DNA of 64,000 nt from Ignavibacteriota bacterium (GTDB lineage Bacteria > Bacteroidota > Ignavibacteria > UBA10030 > UBA6906): the NCBI GenBank assembly GCA_016707525.1, contig JADJHP010000008.1:124001-188000 (forward strand), written 5' to 3'. A program made the translations under genes and the position numbers. Shown piece after piece: positions 1 through 7,841 of the stretch (its first letter is position 1; every line of letters starts with the position of its first letter). The notes beneath the pieces were generated by a model that did not search any database, was not told the DNA's origin, and saw only the letters and a list, made by a program, of their open reading frames with translations.

Positions 1-2
1 AA

Positions 3-61
3 CGCGCGTTGGTTTTCGGTTGCCTAAAGAACGCTAAATAAGGGCCGAAAAGCAACGCGCG
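3..61. repeat. Long imperfect inverted repeat downstream of the pilin-like operon
   Basis: Bases 3-19 and 45-61 are complementary over 17 positions with one mismatch, around a 25-base AT-richer loop. The element lies just past the stop codon of the last pilin-like gene read on the minus strand. It could be a hairpin protecting or ending that transcript, but there is no clear U-tract outside the stem. The window edge prevents seeing what lies beyond. Confidence 0.5.
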
Positions 62-76
62 CCGCGCGGGTGTGGC

Positions 77-1360
77 TCACTGGAACTCCATCACCCGGTA
101 ACTTTCCCACCAGTTCGTGATCGCATACGTCGATACGTAGTAGCCCGGATAGAACGGCGGCCGGAAGGACTGCTCACTGAGCCGGTCGTCGTACCGGTAC
201 CGCTTCGAGAATCCGGACGTGATCGTGGAACCGGAGAACTGTCCGATGGCACCCCGGGTGTCCTGCACGATGGATCCAAGGACACGGAGCTCACCGCTCA
301 CCGGACGTGAGTTGTAATTCTCTGCCGTAAAGGATCCGGCACGCGAGAAGATGCTGCCGTGGATCTCGCAGTTCGAATTGTTCGCTGCATTGTTCTTGAC
401 CACCACATTTCCTTCGGCGACAAGGCCGAGGACGTCATCGCTCGTCGTGAAGCGGGGGTTGCGCTCGTACAGGACGTCATTGTGGATGTTCAGGGTGGTC
501 TGCGACGTGAGCGTCAACTTGCCATCGAGCGTCCCTTCCACGCCAACCGTATTGGTCCCGAGGATCACACCGTTGAATCCGGGATCGCTCAGGGAAACTG
601 AATCAATGATCGGGCTTGTCGGCAACGTGCCACCACGGATGTATGCCACACCGTCGTTGTTCGCCCCGGTACCGGGCGAGAGGGTCACGAAGATGTCCGT
701 GGCGTACCGCCTGCCACCGCTGACACTGGCCGTGTTGATCTCTGCCAGACTGTTCGGGAACTCGATCGGTGCGATGCCTGTCTCATACCCATCCTTGAAG
801 ATCGCCTTGTTCGTGCCGCTGCCGACCTTGGGCGGATCGAATCCCTTCGCGGTGGTGGCCTTCTGCATGAAGACCGGACTGCCGCTGATATGCAGGTTGC
901 CATTCGAATGCACACGGCCCCACACGGTGTCCTTCGTGATCCAGAAGACGTTGCCCTCGAAATCGGTCATCCAGGCGAACAGGGAGAAACTGTTCTTCTT
1001 GTTGCGGTCGAAGAAGACCTCGACGGTATCATGGAGCGATGCGCTCCCCAGCGGAAAGGTGGAGACACAGCGCATGCGGAGGCGTGAGGCACTGATCGCC
1101 TCGATGCCGGCAGTATAGGAACCGACGAAATTCTTGCCCGTGAATGTCTTGTTGACCGACGACCAGTCCGACGTATCCTGATAGAACTGCGCAAGCCGTG
1201 CGTTGGCGCCGGCAAGGGCGACGTTGTGGGACGAGGTCATGGAGGTGTACATCGACATGTTCGTCACTGCCTGCGTGGAGACATTGGCAACGTTCATGGC
1301 GATGTAGCCCAGGATGGCCGAGAATCCGATGACGAGAATGAGCCCAGCTTTTCCGCCCAT
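77..1360 (-). CDS. Pilus/PilX-like membrane-anchored hypothetical protein
   Basis: The protein has 427 residues and one hydrophobic N-terminal helix (about residues 5-25, GLILVIGFSAILGYIA), then a long polar, beta-rich, Gly/Ser/Thr/Asn-rich domain. This is the layout of PilX-type minor pilins and related uncharacterised pilus-assembly proteins. No catalytic motif is visible. It is the third gene of a minus-strand trio of similar layout, and the upstream stop codon overlaps the first possible ATG (TAATG). I chose the second ATG, two codons in, because a strong GGAGG lies 8 bases before it but only 2 before the first ATG. No canonical GFTLxE prepilin cleavage site is seen. A role in an envelope-anchored pseudopilus or adhesin assembly is inferred from the architecture only. 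Confidence 0.6.
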   Translation of the reverse strand: MGGKAGLILVIGFSAILGYIAMNVANVSTQAVTNMSMYTSMTSSHNVALAGANARLAQFYQDTSDWSSVNKTFTGKNFVGSYTAGIEAISASRLRMRCVSTFPLGSASLHDTVEVFFDRNKKNSFSLFAWMTDFEGNVFWITKDTVWGRVHSNGNLHISGSPVFMQKATTAKGFDPPKVGSGTNKAIFKDGYETGIAPIEFPNSLAEINTASVSGGRRYATDIFVTLSPGTGANNDGVAYIRGGTLPTSPIIDSVSLSDPGFNGVILGTNTVGVEGTLDGKLTLTSQTTLNIHNDVLYERNPRFTTSDDVLGLVAEGNVVVKNNAANNSNCEIHGSIFSRAGSFTAENYNSRPVSGELRVLGSIVQDTRGAIGQFSGSTITSGFSKRYRYDDRLSEQSFRPPFYPGYYVSTYAITNWWESYRVMEFQ

Positions 1361-1365
1361 GACCA

Positions 1366-1980
1366 TTACCTCCGGGAATTCTGTGACGCAAGGCGCGTCT
1401 GCTGCCAGTAGGAACTCGAATGCAAGGAATTGGTCGGGCCTACGCCGCTCGTCCCGGCCGAATGGACGGCATACGGATTCTGTACTTCAAGAGTGATCTC
1501 GACCTCATGGATCTCGGACAATCGGTCCGACGTCACCGGCACGGCAAGCTGCTCGCCCGACATCGCAAGGTAGCGCAGACGGAACGTGGTCACCACGCCA
1601 ACCTTCAACCCATTCGTGCCATTCACGGTCCTGTAGACGAAGCGGTCGCGCTGATTGTCGGTGTAGTTCAGTTCCGTGGAATCCCCGGAGAAGTACCGCA
1701 CCGTATCCAGTCCGGCACCATTACGGTCCAGATCGATCAGGAAGGTGATGCTGGAACTGTCGGCCGCGAGCACGGTCCGCTCATTTTCCGGAACGCCGAA
1801 GCCCATATTGCGGAATTCGCCCTCGAGGACCTGCACGGTCGTCACCAGGATCTCCTGCACGCTCATATCGCCCGAATAGACCGAGTACGTCTCGGAGGCA
1901 ATGTCGTTCACCGTCAGGATGTTGATCATGAGCATACTGCCCAGGACGATCGAGAATAACATATCTATTGAGTCCGCCAT
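1366..1980 (-). CDS. Pilin-like (PilW-type) hypothetical protein
   Basis: This 204-residue protein has an N-terminal hydrophobic segment (about residues 7-22, MLFSIVLGSMLMINIL) followed by a soluble domain. The segment LEGEFRNMGFGVPENE (about residues 52-67) resembles the N-terminal helix region of PilW/PulJ-like minor pseudopilins, where a hydrophobic helix leads into a region containing RNMGF. Its stop codon overlaps the next gene's first ATG, and it starts 12 bases after the upstream gene, so the three are almost certainly co-translated. A prepilin-peptidase motif (Gly before a Phe/Met with Glu at +5) is not obvious, so true processing by a type IV pilus or type II secretion peptidase is uncertain. 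Confidence 0.55.
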   Translation of the reverse strand: MADSIDMLFSIVLGSMLMINILTVNDIASETYSVYSGDMSVQEILVTTVQVLEGEFRNMGFGVPENERTVLAADSSSITFLIDLDRNGAGLDTVRYFSGDSTELNYTDNQRDRFVYRTVNGTNGLKVGVVTTFRLRYLAMSGEQLAVPVTSDRLSEIHEVEITLEVQNPYAVHSAGTSGVGPTNSLHSSSYWQQTRLASQNSRR

Positions 1981-1992
1981 AGCTTCATCCCG

Positions 1993-2514
1993 TCAGTCGA
2001 AGTGAAAGTAACCCATCACGAACGAGGCCCGCAGTGTGTCCACCGGATCCTGGCTCGCCGGGAACGTGCGGTACGTTTTCATATCCATCCGCTTTGCGAA
2101 TGTGCGCGAATTCATCACCTTCTCGAGATCGGTCACGTCCACGTAGAAGACCTTGAACTCGGTGCGGTAGCGGCGGTTGGATGTACCCGCTTCCTTGTTG
2201 AGGGTGAGGCCATTGAAATCATCAAAGTCGTTGTACTCAGCCAGCGAATCCTCGCCATACTCCGGACCGAGGCATGTCGGTGAGGTGAGGACGTATGCAT
2301 TGGCGATGGCGACGTGCGACGTATCGGTGATGTTGTCGTACGCCATCCCCTGTGCCATTTCGATATACGACGTGGTCAACGTAGAGAGGAAGATACCATC
2401 CTGGCCGCTGCTGATGGCATCACCAGCATTCCCCGTCAGTTCGTAGAAGTTCACGATCACTGACGACAAGAGCATGAACGCCGCGAGCGTCAACAGTGTA
2501 TTTCCAGATCCCAT
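1993..2514 (-). CDS. Pilin-like hypothetical protein, first gene of the trio
   Basis: This 173-residue protein has one hydrophobic N-terminal helix (about residues 5-24) and a polar remainder with no family motif I recognise. The start ATG is preceded by AAGAGG at good spacing. It leads a minus-strand operon of three similar proteins that probably act together as minor pilins or pseudopilins at the cell envelope. No pilus motor ATPase or prepilin peptidase lies within the window, so the machinery they serve must be elsewhere. Confidence 0.5.
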   Translation of the reverse strand: MGSGNTLLTLAAFMLLSSVIVNFYELTGNAGDAISSGQDGIFLSTLTTSYIEMAQGMAYDNITDTSHVAIANAYVLTSPTCLGPEYGEDSLAEYNDFDDFNGLTLNKEAGTSNRRYRTEFKVFYVDVTDLEKVMNSRTFAKRMDMKTYRTFPASQDPVDTLRASFVMGYFHFD

Positions 2515-2592
2515 TGGTGCCTCTTCCCGTTGTCATTGCTTCACGCTGAAGAGGGGCAAAGAGCATGCCGGGAGGAGGGTGGCCAGAAAGGG

Positions 2593-2616
2593 AAAAAATC
2601 AGCCAAATGGGTGGCT
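2593..2616 (-). terminator. Probable intrinsic terminator after the methyltransferase/MTHFR gene
   Basis: On the minus strand a short stem (AGCCA/TGGCT, six-base loop) is followed by a run of six T. It lies 57 bases after the stop of the 2674-4503 gene and before the pilin-like operon, so it separates the two units. The stem is only five pairs, hence moderate confidence. Confidence 0.5.
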
Positions 2617-2673
2617 AAAAAACGCGGGGAGATTGTAGGAGTTGCAAAGGTTAGGACAAATCGACCGCCTCCA

Positions 2674-4503
2674 CTACTCAAGCATCATGAAGATACCTTC
2701 AATGCGCCCCATGGGTGCGGAAAGCTGCACACCGGCGACCGACGAACGGACATACTGGTACGTTTCCCGCGCGATGGCAACACCTTCCAGGAACCCTTCT
2801 TCCTTCGTCGTTGTCTTCCGCATCCGGTCCAGGATCTCCGCGGGCACGGAGGCCCCGGGCACCTCATTGTTCATGAATTCGGCATTCCGGTACGAGACCA
2901 ACGGCCAGATGCCGCAGATCAACGGGATCTTGACGTGCCCGATACGCTTGATGAAATTGTCCAGGATACGCAGGTCGAACACCGGCTGCGTGATCATGTA
3001 CTCCGCACCCGCCTCGATCTTCCAATCCAGTCGACGCACCTCTTCATCCAGGTTGATCGCGCCGGGGTTCACGCCCACACCAACGCTGAATCCGGTCGGG
3101 TCCCCGATCGGATTCCCCGCCAGATCCAGCCCGTGATTCAGCCTCGTGATGATGTTGGTCAACCCGATCGCGTCCACATCGAACACGGCCGTGGCCTGCG
3201 GATAATTCCCCAGCTTCGGCGGGTCCCCGGTGATGGCAAGGACATTCCTCAACCCCAGCGCCCAGGCACCGAGCAGATCCGACTGCATCCCGATCACATT
3301 CCTGTCGCGACAGGCAAAATGCAGCACCGTCTCGATCCCGACCTCCCGCTGCAGGATGGCGGCAAGCGCAAGGGCCGACATGCGCGCCGAGGCCCGGGGG
3401 CCATCCGGGATATTGATCGCATCGATCCCGAAATGATGCAGCTTGCGGGCCCGGTCCACCTGTGCCGATGGCGTTACACCCTTGGGTGACACCAGTTCCA
3501 CCAGGGTGACGAACTGCTTCTTCACGATCTTGTTGCTGAGGCGTGATTTTTCCTTCTGCGGGACGACCTTCACGGCCTCAGGGGCGACGATCTTCATCTC
3601 GACCGTGGGCTTGTCCATCCGCTTGGCCGGTTGCAGTGCCTGCACCGCCCGGCGGATCGCCCGGATATGGTCCGGGTTGGTGCCACAGCAGCCGCCCACG
3701 ATCGTTGCGCCGGTCTGGATGAACCGCTTCGCATACTCCGCAATGTATTCGGGAGAGGTCATGTAGATGTTGCGGCCACCGACATTCTGCGGGACACCGG
3801 CATTCGGCTGCACCGAGATCGGCAGCTTCGTCATCGCCTTCAGGTCTTCCAGCGCATCCAGCATCGCCTTGGGACCGACCGAACAGTTCAACCCGACGAT
3901 GTCGATCGCACAGTCCGCGGTCTCCCGGATGAAGGACTCCAACGGCGCACCGCTGAGAAGCACCCCGTCATCGTTCACGGTCATCTGGGCCATGAGCGGG
4001 ATGGTGGGGTTGAGTTCCCGCACGGCCTTGACGGCCTGCAGCAATTCGCTCACCAGGCTGAACGTCTCAAGGACGATCAGGTCCACCCCTCCGTCCAATA
4101 ACCCCTTGATCTGCTCCTTGAAAATGTCGCGCACCTCACCAAACGACAGCTTCCCGATAGGCTCGATCTGCACCCCGAGCGGACCGATGGATCCCGCAAC
4201 GTAGGTGGAATCACCCGCAACCTTCCGCGCGATCTCTGCACCCTTCTTGTTGATGTCGTAGACCCTCGTCTCCAGCCCGTGCGGCGCAAGCTTGACGCGA
4301 TTCGCACCGAACGTATTGGTCTCGATCACATCCGCCCCTGCCTGGATGTAGTCCTTGTGGATCTCCGCAACAAGGTCCGCATTCGTGAGGTTCAGCTCAT
4401 CGAAGCACGTGTTGATGTACACCCCCTTTTCGTACAGGTAGGTGCCAACACCACCATCGAACACGATCACTTCGTTGTGCAGCCGCTCCCTGAAGGGCTT
4501 CAT
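2674..4503 (-). CDS. Bifunctional homocysteine S-methyltransferase / methylenetetrahydrofolate reductase
   Basis: This 609-residue fusion joins a homocysteine methyltransferase TIM barrel (about residues 1-290) to a MetF-like methylenetetrahydrofolate reductase barrel (about 320-609), the layout of Bacillus YitJ. The first half carries the zinc-binding cysteines in GLNCSVGP and GGCCGTNPDH. The second half begins FVTLVELVSPKG and is rich in flavin-barrel features. It would reduce methylene-THF and methylate homocysteine to methionine. It has no cobalamin-binding domain, so it is not MetH. The start is the ATG of MKPFRERL: the open frame continues upstream, but across the divergent promoter region. 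A perfect TATAAT lies 40 bases upstream of this start. Confidence 0.9.
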   Translation of the reverse strand: MKPFRERLHNEVIVFDGGVGTYLYEKGVYINTCFDELNLTNADLVAEIHKDYIQAGADVIETNTFGANRVKLAPHGLETRVYDINKKGAEIARKVAGDSTYVAGSIGPLGVQIEPIGKLSFGEVRDIFKEQIKGLLDGGVDLIVLETFSLVSELLQAVKAVRELNPTIPLMAQMTVNDDGVLLSGAPLESFIRETADCAIDIVGLNCSVGPKAMLDALEDLKAMTKLPISVQPNAGVPQNVGGRNIYMTSPEYIAEYAKRFIQTGATIVGGCCGTNPDHIRAIRRAVQALQPAKRMDKPTVEMKIVAPEAVKVVPQKEKSRLSNKIVKKQFVTLVELVSPKGVTPSAQVDRARKLHHFGIDAINIPDGPRASARMSALALAAILQREVGIETVLHFACRDRNVIGMQSDLLGAWALGLRNVLAITGDPPKLGNYPQATAVFDVDAIGLTNIITRLNHGLDLAGNPIGDPTGFSVGVGVNPGAINLDEEVRRLDWKIEAGAEYMITQPVFDLRILDNFIKRIGHVKIPLICGIWPLVSYRNAEFMNNEVPGASVPAEILDRMRKTTTKEEGFLEGVAIARETYQYVRSSVAGVQLSAPMGRIEGIFMMLE

Positions 4504-4542
4504 GACAGTCCCATGCTGTGTGAATGTCGTCCTCTGCACCCC

Positions 4543-4573
4543 ATTATACGAACTTTTCTGAACAAATTGACAA
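4543..4573 (-). promoter_or_regulatory. Promoter of the methyltransferase/MTHFR gene
   Basis: On the minus strand TTGTCA (4568-4573) and a perfect TATAAT (4543-4548) are separated by 19 bases, with the ATG about 40 bases further on. It is back-to-back with the divergent esterase promoter. The long spacer lowers confidence slightly. Confidence 0.65.
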
Positions 4574-4576
4574 TTC

Positions 4577-4605
4577 TTGACTCTCGGGAGGGATTTCCCT
4601 ATCAT
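4577..4605 (+). promoter_or_regulatory. Promoter of the esterase-pepF unit, apparently leaderless
   Basis: TTGACT (4577-4582), a 17-base spacer and TATCAT (4600-4605) match the sigma-70 consensus closely. The ATG at 4613 starts 8 bases after the -10 box, which is where transcription should begin, so the mRNA probably has no 5' leader. Confidence 0.75.
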
Positions 4606-4612
4606 TTCCGGC

Positions 4613-5332
4613 ATGGAGAGAGAATATCTTCGCACGCACAGCGTAGTTCTCGGTACGGAGATGGAGATGCTCGTGTTCGGGCACGCAGGAACCCCGGTCC
4701 TGGTGTTTCCGACGGCGAAGGGAAGATATTCCGAGTACGAGGACCGCGGCATGATCGGGGCCATCGGTGAACTCCTGCATGACGGGATCGTCCAGGTGTT
4801 CTGTGTGGATGGCATCGACACCGAGTCGTGGTACAACCAGGCCCTGTCGCCACGCGAACGGGTCCTCCGCCATGTCGCCTATGAGCGGTATGTCATTGAA
4901 GAGATCCTCCCGCTCATTCGTGAACGCAACCCCCTCGAGAAACTCACGGTGACGGGATGTGGGTTCGGCGCCTACCATGCCGTGAACTTCTCGTTGCGCC
5001 ACCCCGACCTTGTGGATATGTGCATCGCCCTGAGCGGCATCTACAACATCCGGCCGCTGCTCGACGGCCATTTCGACGACGACTGCTACTTCAACAATCC
5101 CGTTGAATACCTTCCCCGGCTCACGGATCCCTGGTTCCTCAACCTCTACCGCACGAAGGTCAGGTTCATCATCGCCGCGGGGGAATCGGATATCCATCTC
5201 GAATCCAGCCTCCAGCTCTCCCGGCTTCTCGACGCCAAGCACGTGCGCCACTGGCTCGATATCTGGGGGGACCATACGCAACATGATTGGCGCTGGTGGA
5301 AGATGATGATCAGAAAATTCCTCGACGAATAA
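4613..5332 (+). CDS. Esterase-superfamily (alpha/beta-hydrolase) protein with altered nucleophile elbow
   Basis: This 239-residue protein resembles the uncharacterised esterase superfamily of small cytosolic alpha/beta-hydrolases. There is no signal peptide. The nucleophile elbow reads VTGCGFGAYHA (about residues 117-127). The fold expects G-x-S-x-G, so the Ser position is Gly here. The late HDW motif (near residue 224) carries the expected catalytic His. It may be a pseudoenzyme or may use the neighbouring Cys. The ATG at 4613 is chosen because the promoter -10 box ends 8 bases upstream; a TTG at 4577 in frame is part of the -35 box and so cannot be the start. It lies 9 bases before pepF, so the two are probably co-transcribed. 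Confidence 0.75.
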   Translation: MEREYLRTHSVVLGTEMEMLVFGHAGTPVLVFPTAKGRYSEYEDRGMIGAIGELLHDGIVQVFCVDGIDTESWYNQALSPRERVLRHVAYERYVIEEILPLIRERNPLEKLTVTGCGFGAYHAVNFSLRHPDLVDMCIALSGIYNIRPLLDGHFDDDCYFNNPVEYLPRLTDPWFLNLYRTKVRFIIAAGESDIHLESSLQLSRLLDAKHVRHWLDIWGDHTQHDWRWWKMMIRKFLDE

Positions 5333-5341
5333 GGAGTCCTT

Positions 5342-7162
5342 GTGTCTGAAGCACCCCTTGCCACCGAACGGGACCGGTCGAAGATCCCGGCGGCCTATAC
5401 GTGGGACCTGAGTCCTGTCTATCCCTCCATCGATGCCTGGCGAAGCGCGAAGGATGCCTTCGTTGCCCGCTTCCCGGAGATCGATGCGTTCCGCGGAACC
5501 CTCGGGTCATCTGCCGCGCGGCTGCGCGCGTGCCTCGACCTGACCAGCGACATCGGGAAAGATTTCTCGCGTCTCTATACGTTCGTCTCCGCTCAGGCCG
5601 ACATCGATACAAGAGATTCGGGATTCCTGTCCCTGCAACAGGAGATCGGACAGATCGGGACCGACCTCGGCTCCCGGACGGCATTCATCGAACCCGAGAT
5701 CCTCTCGCTGGAGAGGGCACTGATCGAACGATTCTTTTCCGAAGAGCCCGGCCTGGCCATCCACCGGATGGCGATCGACGACGTCCTCCGCCGGAAGGAA
5801 CACACCGGCACCGAGGCCGAAGAACGGATCATTGCTGAAGCCGGACTCATGGCCGAGACGCCGGGTGCCATCTACACCGTCTTCTCGAACGCCGACTTCC
5901 CCTTCGCCGATGTCACCCTGGGCGATGGAACAACGGTGAAGTTGGACCGGGCTGCATTCCCGCTGTACCGCACCCTGCCCAGCCGTGAGGACCGCAAGAA
6001 GGTGTTTGAAGGATACTTCGGGAAGATGCACGACTACCGCCGCACGATCGGCACGCAGCTGTACAGCGAGGTGAAGAAGAACCTCTTCTATCAGCGGGCA
6101 CGAAAGTACCCATCGTGCCTCCATAGCGCGCTGCACGGCAACAATATCCCGGTCGACGTCTATCACGCCCTGATCGCCAATGTACGCAGCGCCTTCCCGG
6201 TCTTCCATAAGTACCTGGACCTGCGCCGGCGCCTCGTGGGGGTGGAGCACTTGCATTACTACGACCTGTACGCCCATGTCGTCCCTGATGTCACACTGCA
6301 GTACTCCTTTGAGGAAGCACAGGACGCCATTCTCGCATCCGTTGCCCCACTCGGTGGCGAGTACCAGAAGGTAGCGGCACGCGCATTCACCGAACGCTGG
6401 ATGGATGTGTTCCCGAGCGAAGGGAAGATCGGCGGCGGATACTCCAATGGCGCCGTGTACGATGTGCATCCGTACATCCTGCTCAATTACAACGGACGCT
6501 ATGATGATGTGAGTACCGTGACGCACGAACTCGGGCACACGATGCACAGCTACCTGTCCAACGCGGCCCAGCCGTATGCAACGTCGCGCTATTCGATCTT
6601 TGTCGCCGAGGTCGCCTCGACGTTCAATGAAGCGCTCCTGCTGGACCACGTGCTGAAGAATGTCACCGACAGGAACGTGCGGCTGTCGCTGCTCATGGAC
6701 TATCTGGACGGGATCCGCGCCACGATGTTCCGGCAGACCAAGTTCGCGGAGTTCGAATTGCGCATCCACGAACAGGCAGAGAAGGGCGAGTCGCTCACAG
6801 GCGATTCATTGAATGCGCTCTACGGGGAGCTGACGCGGGCATACTACGGGCATGACGCGGGGGTGTGCATCGTGGACCCCTGTGTCGATGCGGAATGGGC
6901 AGGGATCCCACACTTCTTTTACAACTTCTATGTGTTCCAGTACGCCACATCGCTCACGGCATCAGCGGCACTGTCCGAGCAGGTCCTCTCGGGCGACAGG
7001 GCCGCGACGCGGCGGTACCTGGAACTGCTCTCCGCGGGCGGTTCGGACTACCCCATCGAGCTCCTGCGAAAGGCCGGTGTGGACATGACCACCAGCGACC
7101 CGTTCTCGGCCTTGATACGGAAGATGGAGCGGGCGATGCTGGAAGTAGAGAAGCTCGTGTAA
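5342..7162 (+). CDS. pepF: Oligoendopeptidase F (peptidase family M3)
   Basis: This 606-residue cytosolic metallopeptidase cleaves short peptides. The zinc motif HELGH lies in VTHELGHTMHSYL (about residues 395-407), with the third-ligand Glu expected in the following VASTFNEALL helix. The length is normal for PepF (about 600). It begins with GTG, preceded by AAGGAG at 6-7 bases. It follows the esterase gene by 9 bases. Its stop codon abuts the stop codon of the convergent CoA-binding gene with no base between them. Confidence 0.93.
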   Translation: MSEAPLATERDRSKIPAAYTWDLSPVYPSIDAWRSAKDAFVARFPEIDAFRGTLGSSAARLRACLDLTSDIGKDFSRLYTFVSAQADIDTRDSGFLSLQQEIGQIGTDLGSRTAFIEPEILSLERALIERFFSEEPGLAIHRMAIDDVLRRKEHTGTEAEERIIAEAGLMAETPGAIYTVFSNADFPFADVTLGDGTTVKLDRAAFPLYRTLPSREDRKKVFEGYFGKMHDYRRTIGTQLYSEVKKNLFYQRARKYPSCLHSALHGNNIPVDVYHALIANVRSAFPVFHKYLDLRRRLVGVEHLHYYDLYAHVVPDVTLQYSFEEAQDAILASVAPLGGEYQKVAARAFTERWMDVFPSEGKIGGGYSNGAVYDVHPYILLNYNGRYDDVSTVTHELGHTMHSYLSNAAQPYATSRYSIFVAEVASTFNEALLLDHVLKNVTDRNVRLSLLMDYLDGIRATMFRQTKFAEFELRIHEQAEKGESLTGDSLNALYGELTRAYYGHDAGVCIVDPCVDAEWAGIPHFFYNFYVFQYATSLTASAALSEQVLSGDRAATRRYLELLSAGGSDYPIELLRKAGVDMTTSDPFSALIRKMERAMLEVEKLV

Positions 7163-7615
7163 TTACTTCGGCATCTTCCCAAACACCTTGTTCACGAACC
7201 GGTGCACTTTGTGCACCGACCCCACCGGTTCGAGGAACATCAGGATGCACTCGCCGTCCACCACCGAGGCACCGGCCTTGCGCGCTGCGTCTGCCGCAAC
7301 GGTGGAATTGGAGCCCGGCTGCATCCAGATGTGCTTCATCCCGCGCGCCAGCGCATCCTCAACGACCAGTTTCGTTATGGCGGGCGGGACCACGGTCACG
7401 ACCGACGCCACACCGGCGGGCAACGACTGCACATCCTTGTAACACTTCTCCCCTTCTACCGTCTCGTGCGATGGATGCACGGGATAGACCGTCAGCCCCT
7501 TTTCCTTCATCGTGCGGAAGACCGTATTGCCGAACTTCTTTCGGTCGGCAGAAACTCCGACGACCGCATACGCCGGCGAGTCGAAAAATGCATCAACATC
7601 TGCTTTGCTGGACAT
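7163..7615 (-). CDS. CoA-binding domain protein (YccU-like)
   Basis: This 150-residue protein is a stand-alone Rossmann-type CoA-binding domain like the N-terminal domain of succinyl-CoA synthetase alpha. It contains YAVVGVSADRKKFGN (about residues 16-30), VYPVHP, and a late GMKHIWMQPG motif typical of the family. Such proteins are small, cytosolic and of unknown precise role. The start is the ATG of MSSKADVD, preceded by AGAGGTG at good spacing. Longer upstream frames would run into a long inverted repeat and are not credible. Confidence 0.85.
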   Translation of the reverse strand: MSSKADVDAFFDSPAYAVVGVSADRKKFGNTVFRTMKEKGLTVYPVHPSHETVEGEKCYKDVQSLPAGVASVVTVVPPAITKLVVEDALARGMKHIWMQPGSNSTVAADAARKAGASVVDGECILMFLEPVGSVHKVHRFVNKVFGKMPK

Positions 7616-7666
7616 GATCACCTCTCTGCGCTGGTGTTCGTGCATGGAAAGCATGAAGCGATGTGA

Positions 7667-7756
7667 CTCCGGGGGAGGGGCCCCTGTTCCGCGAAACCGC
7701 CGGGGGAAGCGCATTCATCAGACAGGTTTCGTGGAACAGGGGCCCCTCCCCCGGAG
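7667..7756. repeat. Long GC-rich inverted repeat between two minus-strand genes
   Basis: Arms 7667-7697 and 7726-7756 (31 bases each) are complementary at 30 of 31 positions, around a 28-base loop. The core is GGGGAGGGGCCCCTGTTCC and its complement. The pairing is far longer than an ordinary terminator and there is no U-tract outside. It resembles a mobile palindromic (REP/MITE-like) unit or a large structured leader. Confidence 0.85.
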
Positions 7757-7787
7757 CAATGCCTATCATCTGCATCCTGGAACGCAC

Positions 7788-7814
7788 AGGCCGTCCCGGT
7801 GTGCGGGACGGCCT
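7788..7814 (-). terminator. Terminator-like hairpin after the DHODH-like gene
   Basis: AGGCCGTCCC (7788-7797) pairs perfectly with 7805-7814 around a seven-base loop, 28 bases past the stop of the 7842-8831 gene. There is no T-run after the stem on the minus strand, so it may end transcription poorly or only stabilise the 3' end. Confidence 0.5.
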
Positions 7815-7841
7815 TGTGGTGCATCGCAACGCTACCGCAGA

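Noticed and set aside
4504..4612. Possible SAM riboswitch before the methyltransferase/MTHFR gene
   Set aside because: The leader is only about 40 bases with no S-box motifs, so no riboswitch can fit.
4544..5284. 246-codon minus-strand frame opposite the esterase gene
   Set aside because: It overlaps both divergent promoters and the esterase gene, and shows no family signature.
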